DNA from: an uncultured Lachnospiraceae bacterium
GTDB lineage: Bacteria; Bacillota; Clostridia; Lachnospirales; Lachnospiraceae
Direction of reading: 5' to 3'
NCBI GenBank assembly: GCA_910586355.1
Contig: CAJUHJ010000005.1
Span: forward strand, 69,485-133,484
Length of the DNA stretch: 64,000 bases
How positions within the stretch are numbered: the stretch's first letter is position 1; each line of letters starts with the position of its first letter. The translations under genes and the position numbers were made by a program. A model generated the notes under the pieces. That model made no database searches, was not told where the DNA came from, and saw nothing but the letters and a program-made list of their open reading frames with translations. Below are positions 59,309 through 64,000 of this stretch, in pieces.

Positions 59309-60949
59309 TCACTTTTCTGTCTTTAATAAATGGCACCTTTCCACAATTTCTACAATTCTTTTTCCTTTGGGGAAACCTAAGAGCTGCTCTTTATCTACTG
59401 CGCCTATTTTTAAAATTATTATAACATATACTATGACCGAAATCATAATAGAGGGCACAAGACAAACTACATTGCTGTTCACAAAAATCTGCAGTATCAT
59501 ATAAGCGCCCTTTGCGCATAGTCCCATAACACATGCTGCAGCCAAAGGCAAAAAAAACATCGTTTTCATATTTTCTTTCACACCAATATAACGTCTCATA
59601 GAGATACTGTTTAATACACACATCATAAAAGAGTAAACGATTAGACAAATTACGAGTGCATACAAATCCAGCTCCGTAAAAATCAATAAAACTATTAAAA
59701 GTAATGTCTGTACCGCTAACGCAATCGCCGCATTCCTTACAGGCAAATTTACTTTACCGATTCCCTGTAAAATTCCGTTACTCAACGTTGACAGAGAATA
59801 AAACACAACTGTAACTGCAATCATAGCCAAAAGCTTTGCAGCAAGTTCTAATGTATCCTTTTGTGGAAACAAAAGCTGCATAATCGGTTTTGCTAACGCA
59901 ATCATTCCAATAGCAGCCGGAATTGCAATCAACATTGTCGTCCACATTGCATTTTCCGCTTTTTTCTGTGCAGTCGCTCTTTCTCCCAGTGCGCTGCTTT
60001 TCGAAATAGTCGGAATCATGGCAGATGAAAGCGATGCCGCAAGTGCAATTGGAATATTTATAATTACCATGGCCTTTCCTGCAAAAACACCATACGCCGT
60101 TGCTGTCTCTGCTACGCTCATCCCCTTAAAATAAATCATAACTTTTGAATATACAGTCTGATTAAAAGAAGTACTAAAATTATATATAAATGTACTCAAT
60201 ATAATGGGCGTCACCGTACCCAACATACCTCTTAGAATATCTCTATATGAATCCGTATACCTGTGCCTGTCTTTTCTCATCCGTTTATGAAGCATTTTAC
60301 GGTTCAGCGCATACACAGCAAGCATAAATAACAATGCTACAACTACTCCGCTGCCTGTTCCAAGAGCGCTCCCTGCCGCTCCATAAATCGCTTTTGTTGT
60401 GCTGCTCTTTGACACTGCCATACCAATCAAAATATGCGCAGCATAAATACTAATGACAGCATTTAAAATTTGTTCTACAATCTGAGAAAAAGAAGTCTGA
60501 ATCATAGAACCATGCGCCTGAAAATATCCCCGGAGTACACCCGCAAACCCAGACAAAAAAATTGTAGGTGAAAAAACCTTTAAAACAATTGCCGCTTCTC
60601 CTTCCAAAAACAAACCCGCTCCAAAAAAAGTAAAAAGGCTGGCGGCTCCGCCTATCACACAAACATAAATTAATGCACAATGAAAAATTTTATGTGCATT
60701 CCGGTATTCTTTTAACGCAAGTTTCGCCGAAATAATTTTAGAAATAGCTGACGGTATACTATAAGAAGAAAGAAGAAGGATGATAGTATAGATGTTATAT
60801 GCAGATGTATAATACCCATTCCCCTCATCTCCTATAATGCTTGTCAGCGGGCTCCTATATAAAATTCCAATAATACGACAGATAATTCCCGCTGCCGCAA
60901 GTATCCCCGCTTGCTTTAGGTAATTATTTCCGTCACTTTTCTTAGCCAT
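59309..60949 (-). CDS. Lipid-linked saccharide flippase (SpoVB/MurJ-type MOP superfamily)
   Basis: A 546-residue membrane protein with about 14 helices: YLKQAGILAAAGIICRIIGILYRSPL at the start, a GYFQAHGSMIQTSFSQIVEQ segment and QPIMQLLFP-like KPIMQLLFPQKDT. The pattern fits the SpoVB/YabM group of polysaccharide flippases close to MurJ. It moves lipid-linked peptidoglycan or glycan precursors outward. It is separated from the Sua5-type gene by 36 bases. Confidence 0.88.
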   Translation of the reverse strand: MAKKSDGNNYLKQAGILAAAGIICRIIGILYRSPLTSIIGDEGNGYYTSAYNIYTIILLLSSYSIPSAISKIISAKLALKEYRNAHKIFHCALIYVCVIGGAASLFTFFGAGLFLEGEAAIVLKVFSPTIFLSGFAGVLRGYFQAHGSMIQTSFSQIVEQILNAVISIYAAHILIGMAVSKSSTTKAIYGAAGSALGTGSGVVVALLFMLAVYALNRKMLHKRMRKDRHRYTDSYRDILRGMLGTVTPIILSTFIYNFSTSFNQTVYSKVMIYFKGMSVAETATAYGVFAGKAMVIINIPIALAASLSSAMIPTISKSSALGERATAQKKAENAMWTTMLIAIPAAIGMIALAKPIMQLLFPQKDTLELAAKLLAMIAVTVVFYSLSTLSNGILQGIGKVNLPVRNAAIALAVQTLLLIVLLIFTELDLYALVICLIVYSFMMCVLNSISMRRYIGVKENMKTMFFLPLAAACVMGLCAKGAYMILQIFVNSNVVCLVPSIMISVIVYVIIILKIGAVDKEQLLGFPKGKRIVEIVERCHLLKTEK

Positions 60950-61042
60950 AAAAGACCTCGCTTTTTATCTGTGTTTATCTCCGCATAAATATCTATATTA
61001 TTATAGTGAATTCTGGAACTCTAGTCAAATTATACCAAATAT

Positions 61043-61987
61043 TTATTTCTTAAATGTTTCTTTATATACATTGATAATATTCCGGTAACAAACCGCTTCA
61101 ATTTCACTTTCTGTAAGATTTCTACTCTTTAATTCCTGTATTAAAAGAAACATCTGAGAACAATCCGTTATCTCCACGCTTCCGTTAAAACCATCAAAAT
61201 CTGTACCAAGTCCCACGCAAGAAATGCCTCCCACATGAATCATATGCATAATATGATCTGCGATACGATTCACTTTGCTGTAATATATTCCGTTTTCTGG
61301 TTCATTTTCTAAGAATACTCCGTAAAAATTCACCCCAATTACCCCACCCTTTTCGGCTATCTTACGAATCATATCATCACTTAGATTACGCTTATGATTA
61401 CATAAACTAACTGCGTTTGAATGACTTGCAACAAATGGCTTTGTACTATAACGATATACATCATAAAAACCCGCCTTCGACAAATGTGAAACGTCAGGTA
61501 AAATTCCAAGCGCTTCCATTTTACTTAAAAATGAAATTCCTTTTGAAGTTAAACCCTCTTTTGTCGCCAATGAATTCTCATAATTCCAAGTAAACGTCAT
61601 CATTCTAACGCCGTCTTCATAAAGTTCTTCTAATTTTTTCTCATCGCCTTCACAAATATCTCCTTCTTCCAAGGTAAGAAGCGCAGAAATGCGGCCGTTT
61701 TTTTGATTTTTAAATATTTCTTCCACAGTCGTAACTTGACGAATCAAATTTTTATTATTATTTATTTCATTTTTAAAAGTAGTTATTAGCCCTTTTGCGC
61801 ATTGATATGGATGTTTTTCTATTCCAGTATCTACAAAAACCGCAAAATTTTGTAATATATAATTTGCCTTCTTTAACTTGATTAAATCTATCTGTAAATG
61901 ATTTGAGAGCAGATTTGTCCGCTCTCCTCTTTTTAATTCATAATAAAGTTTTGAAATTGTATCACAATGCATATCTGCTAAAAACAT
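61043..61987 (-). CDS. Membrane dipeptidase-type peptidase M19
   Basis: A 314-residue TIM-barrel metallopeptidase: MHCDTISKL with the HxD zinc ligands at the N-terminus, LLTLEEGDIC with the bridging Glu, DVSHLSKAGF and FVASHSNAVSLCNHKRNL with the zinc His residues, and GLGTDFDGFNG near the C-terminus. It lacks a signal peptide, so it is probably cytoplasmic, cleaving dipeptides of varied stereochemistry. It stands alone on the minus strand, downstream of the tRNA pair. Confidence 0.92.
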   Translation of the reverse strand: MFLADMHCDTISKLYYELKRGERTNLLSNHLQIDLIKLKKANYILQNFAVFVDTGIEKHPYQCAKGLITTFKNEINNNKNLIRQVTTVEEIFKNQKNGRISALLTLEEGDICEGDEKKLEELYEDGVRMMTFTWNYENSLATKEGLTSKGISFLSKMEALGILPDVSHLSKAGFYDVYRYSTKPFVASHSNAVSLCNHKRNLSDDMIRKIAEKGGVIGVNFYGVFLENEPENGIYYSKVNRIADHIMHMIHVGGISCVGLGTDFDGFNGSVEITDCSQMFLLIQELKSRNLTESEIEAVCYRNIINVYKETFKK

Positions 61988-62151
61988 TTATTTACTTTCT
62001 TTTCTATTTTATTTCTCTTCAATATATTTTATACTGCATGTTTTATATTCATTATTAGAAGCATTTTAATAGCATGTGGTATTCTATTCCTCACATATCT
62101 ATTTTTTCATTGGAAAGAGCTTTGATACACTCATCAAATGAAAATTCAAAA

Positions 62152-62175
62152 TAAAAACCCCCGAAAAATCGGGGG
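62152..62175 (-). terminator. Terminator of the tRNA-Glu/tRNA-Cys unit
   Basis: 7-bp stem CCCCCGA / TCGGGGG with a 4-base loop and a U run on the minus strand, 8 bases after tRNA-Cys. Confidence 0.85.
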
Positions 62176-62183
62176 ATTCAAAA

Positions 62184-62255
62184 AGGCGCAGACCGGATTT
62201 GAACCGGTGAATCAGGGTGTTGCAGACCCATGCCTTACCGCTTGGCTACTGCGCC
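62184..62255 (-). tRNA. tRNA-Cys (anticodon GCA)
   Basis: Minus strand cloverleaf: acceptor GGCGCAG/CTGCGCC, D arm AGCCAAGCGGTAAGGC, anticodon loop CTGCAAC with GCA, T arm ACCGGTTCAAATCCGGT. CCA is not encoded. It shares a transcript with tRNA-Glu 15 bases upstream. Confidence 0.95.
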
Positions 62256-62270
62256 ATATTATAAAATAAA

Positions 62271-62342
62271 TGACTCCAACGGGAATCGAACCCGTGTTAC
62301 CGCCGTGAAAGGGCGATGTCTTAACCGCTTGACCATGGAGCC
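62271..62342 (-). tRNA. tRNA-Glu (anticodon TTC)
   Basis: Minus strand cloverleaf: acceptor GGCTCCA with TGGAGTC, D arm GGTCAAGCGGTTAAGAC, anticodon stem-loop GCCCTTTCACGGC with TTC, T arm ACGGGTTCGATTCCCGT. The upstream gap 62343-62646 (304 bases) holds no recognised gene. Confidence 0.95.
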
Positions 62343-62646
62343 AAATCTCTGCTGCCATCTATAACAGGCCATTGACTTTCTATTGCAAATTTCCAATCTG
62401 CAATTCTTACATATCCTTAACATTTACTTTTATTAATTAAATATAAGCAAAATCAAGAGTATATCTCAGTCTATCGGATTATCATATACTTGATAACCCA
62501 ACAAAATACATATTACCACATTCATTATCATTTGACAAGAGGAAATTCAAATTTTTTTAATATTATTTTTCTCAAAATAAGAGTCCACCTCTTTTTTATT
62601 AAATCAGGTGAAAGAGTTTTCGACAAATATCCCTGACGTTTTAATT

Positions 62647-63627
62647 CTACCACTCTTTTAACACATTTCTTATCAACTTTACTTCATAGGCTTCACTAAA
62701 TAATTTCTGCATCATCTTTAACATAAATTCTGAATCGTCCACCACTAAAACTTTTTTCTTTCCGTTTATAGCATCTTTTTGGGTTTTATTCTGATTCAAA
62801 TACTTTGTAGCATTTGCCATTGCATCTTCTGTAATAAGAGATACTCCTTCTTCACCTATAAAGACATCTGTCGTTATCATACAATACGCAAAATATTCTT
62901 TTCCAGTATCAAACAAAAGACTAAATTGCGGACTATTTTTCTCAAATACCTTTTGATACTGCTCTAATTCAATAGTTGTTCTCCCTGTATCTCAGCCCCT
63001 TCTAAAGATGAAAAATGTTTCTTAATATTATAAATTCCCATTTCTTTTTTTCTACGGTTTTATAAATCAAACGGTAATAGATTCCATCCCCAAACTTCTC
63101 GCCGCCATAACAGTTACTAATCATCTGCGATTCTAATTGGAACATACCATGTAACTGACTAACAATCGTCTGTCCCATCACCGCCTGTCCTTCCTCTGGA
63201 AGCAGATTTTCCACTGTTTTAACACTACCCCATTTACAATAGCCTGATCTTCTATCAGGATGTGTCCAATCAGCCAACCAACACATACACGAAGTAAATG
63301 ATCTATCGAATCTTTTGAATACTCTGCTAATTCAAGTTCTCTTTCAAGCGCCGGCAGTGTTGTATCACGAAAATTTTTATGGATACGCTTAAGCATCTCA
63401 TATCCTGCATAATCAATCGATTGCATTTAATCTTCTTCATCCAGAAAATGCGCAACAGTATGTTCCTTAAAATATTTCACTAATTTCTGACAAACCTACT
63501 GACTTTTCATATCCTGTTTTCCAAAATCAATCAGCTTATTAAGAATACGAAACAGTTTTTTATGTTCTTTGTCAATTATCTCTACTCCAATATCATATCC
63601 CTTATTCTATACTAATTGATTTTCCAT
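62647..63627 (-). pseudogene. Decayed bacteriohemerythrin-response regulator gene
   Basis: From ATG 63627 the minus strand reads a hemerythrin (YDIGVEIIDKEHKKLFRIL, YFKEHTVAHFLDEED) broken by TAG at codon 7, another TAG after MKSQ, and TAA directly after DEED. It continues with MQSIDYAGYEMLKRIHKNFR, shifts frame near 63240-63290 into LLPEEGQAVMGQTIVSQLH, shifts again to LEQYQKVFEKNSPQFSLLFD, and ends in KKVLVVDDSEFMLKMMQKL, a receiver domain cut after about 25 residues. So at least three nonsense codons, two frameshifts and a lost C-terminus. Intact versions would combine oxygen sensing with a CheY-like receiver. Confidence 0.85.
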
Positions 63628-63787
63628 ATCTAATCCTCAAGCTTCCTACAATTTTTTTATTTAATTTCCAAATATCTTCTATTATATCAAAGATAAACTT
63701 TCGCCATCGTCTAGTTTTGCACACATACTAAAAACTAATTTTCCTAATATTAACTATAATAAAAAAATCAATTAATAAACGCACAAA

Positions 63788-63818
63788 AAACCTGTAAATA
63801 CATATTATTTACAGGTTT
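63788..63818 (-). terminator. Terminator behind tRNA-Asn
   Basis: 12-bp stem AAACCTGTAAAT / ATTTACAGGTTT with a 7-base loop; on the minus strand the stem is followed by U residues. It probably ends the rRNA operon transcript. Confidence 0.8.
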
Positions 63819-63834
63819 AAAACATCACTTTAAA

Positions 63835-63907
63835 CTCCCCGAGTAGGACTTGAACCTACGACAGCGCGGTTAACAGCCGCGTGCTCTACCGACTGAGCTA
63901 TCGAGGA
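63835..63907 (-). tRNA. tRNA-Asn (anticodon GTT)
   Basis: Minus strand cloverleaf: acceptor TCCTCGA with TCGGGGA, D arm AGCTCAGTCGGTAGAGC, anticodon stem-loop GCGGCTGTTAACCGC with GTT, T arm GTAGGTTCAAGTCCTAC. It lies 77 bases after the 23S rRNA end. Confidence 0.95.
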
Positions 63908-63984
63908 TTATTTTTCCGGCTCTATGCCGTCCTTAGGTATCTCTGTACCCTCAAAACCCCATACAGAACAATTCCCATCCTTCT

Positions 63985-64000
63985 TCGGTCAAGCCCTCGA
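63985..64000 (-). rRNA. 23S rRNA, 3' end only
   Basis: Minus strand begins TCGAGGGCTTGACC, the usual last bases of 23S rRNA in Clostridia. The rest lies beyond the window. The 77-base spacer to tRNA-Asn is too short for a 5S gene. Confidence 0.7.

Noticed and set aside
62184..62342. tRNA-Cys/tRNA-Glu as an integration site of a mobile element
   Set aside because: No integrase, phage gene or repeated tRNA 3' end was found nearby.

Overview
This window looks like a chromosomal segment of a motile, anaerobic, AT-rich Clostridia member, most likely Lachnospiraceae. The support is a gram-positive type flagellar cluster with FliW-CsrA and tandem flagellins and FlgK paralogues, SigD (sigma-28) type promoters, strong AGGAGG ribosome binding sites, a QueT/preQ1 unit, an F-type ATP synthase with a Na+-type c subunit signature, and a bacteriohemerythrin remnant. 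No transposase, integrase or CRISPR array was seen.

Region 1 (1-13.2 kb) is an accessory surface-modification island. On the + strand lie a sulfotransferase (cut by the window edge), an acetolactate-synthase-like TPP enzyme, a radical SAM/SPASM enzyme, an NAD-dependent sugar epimerase interrupted at a C10 homopolymer (probably phase-variable and OFF here), a family 2 glycosyltransferase and a hexapeptide acyltransferase. A convergent APS kinase can supply PAPS. A second + operon encodes a methyltransferase, a radical SAM-cytidylyltransferase fusion, a cytidylyltransferase-PEP mutase fusion and phosphonopyruvate decarboxylase: the first steps of phosphonate synthesis. Two divergent SigD promoters between these operons tie APS kinase and the phosphonate operon to the flagellar regulon. 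A decayed B12-radical SAM gene ends the island.

Region 2 (13.2-30.9 kb) is the late flagellar cluster, mostly on the minus strand: a Maf-type flagellin glycosyltransferase, two flagellins, a CgeB-like glycosyltransferase (+ strand), fliT-like, fliS, fliD, flaG, csrA, fliW, flgL, two flgK, flgN and flgM. The flagellin leaders carry hairpins with GGA in the loop and compensatory base changes, fitting CsrA control. Together regions 1 and 2 suggest a flagellin glycan carrying a phosphonate and perhaps sulfate, with one sugar step switched by slippage.

Region 3 (30.9-47.2 kb) holds a methyltransferase remnant, tag, and a tellurite/stress (Ter) locus: HAD phosphatase, Ca2+-type P-ATPase, two TerD proteins, TelA, a YceG-like protein and a YceG-like/HtrA-protease fusion, with a divergent CitE-like aldolase, two phosphoribosyltransferase-type proteins of the Ter biosynthetic module, and an AlgJ/MBOAT O-acetylation pair.

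Region 4 (47.2-64 kb) contains a promoter-terminator unit without a clear gene, queT with a preQ1-I riboswitch, a type I toxin-antitoxin-like unit with a 24-residue peptide, a HipA-like kinase, the complete atp operon preceded by dCMP deaminase, a cysteine-less LMW phosphatase relative and the Sua5-type threonylcarbamoyl-AMP synthase, a lipid-linked saccharide flippase, an M19 dipeptidase, tRNA-Cys, tRNA-Glu, a heavily decayed bacteriohemerythrin-response regulator gene, tRNA-Asn and the very 3' end of a 23S rRNA. Assignments rest on reading motifs and remembered family features; no database search was run.
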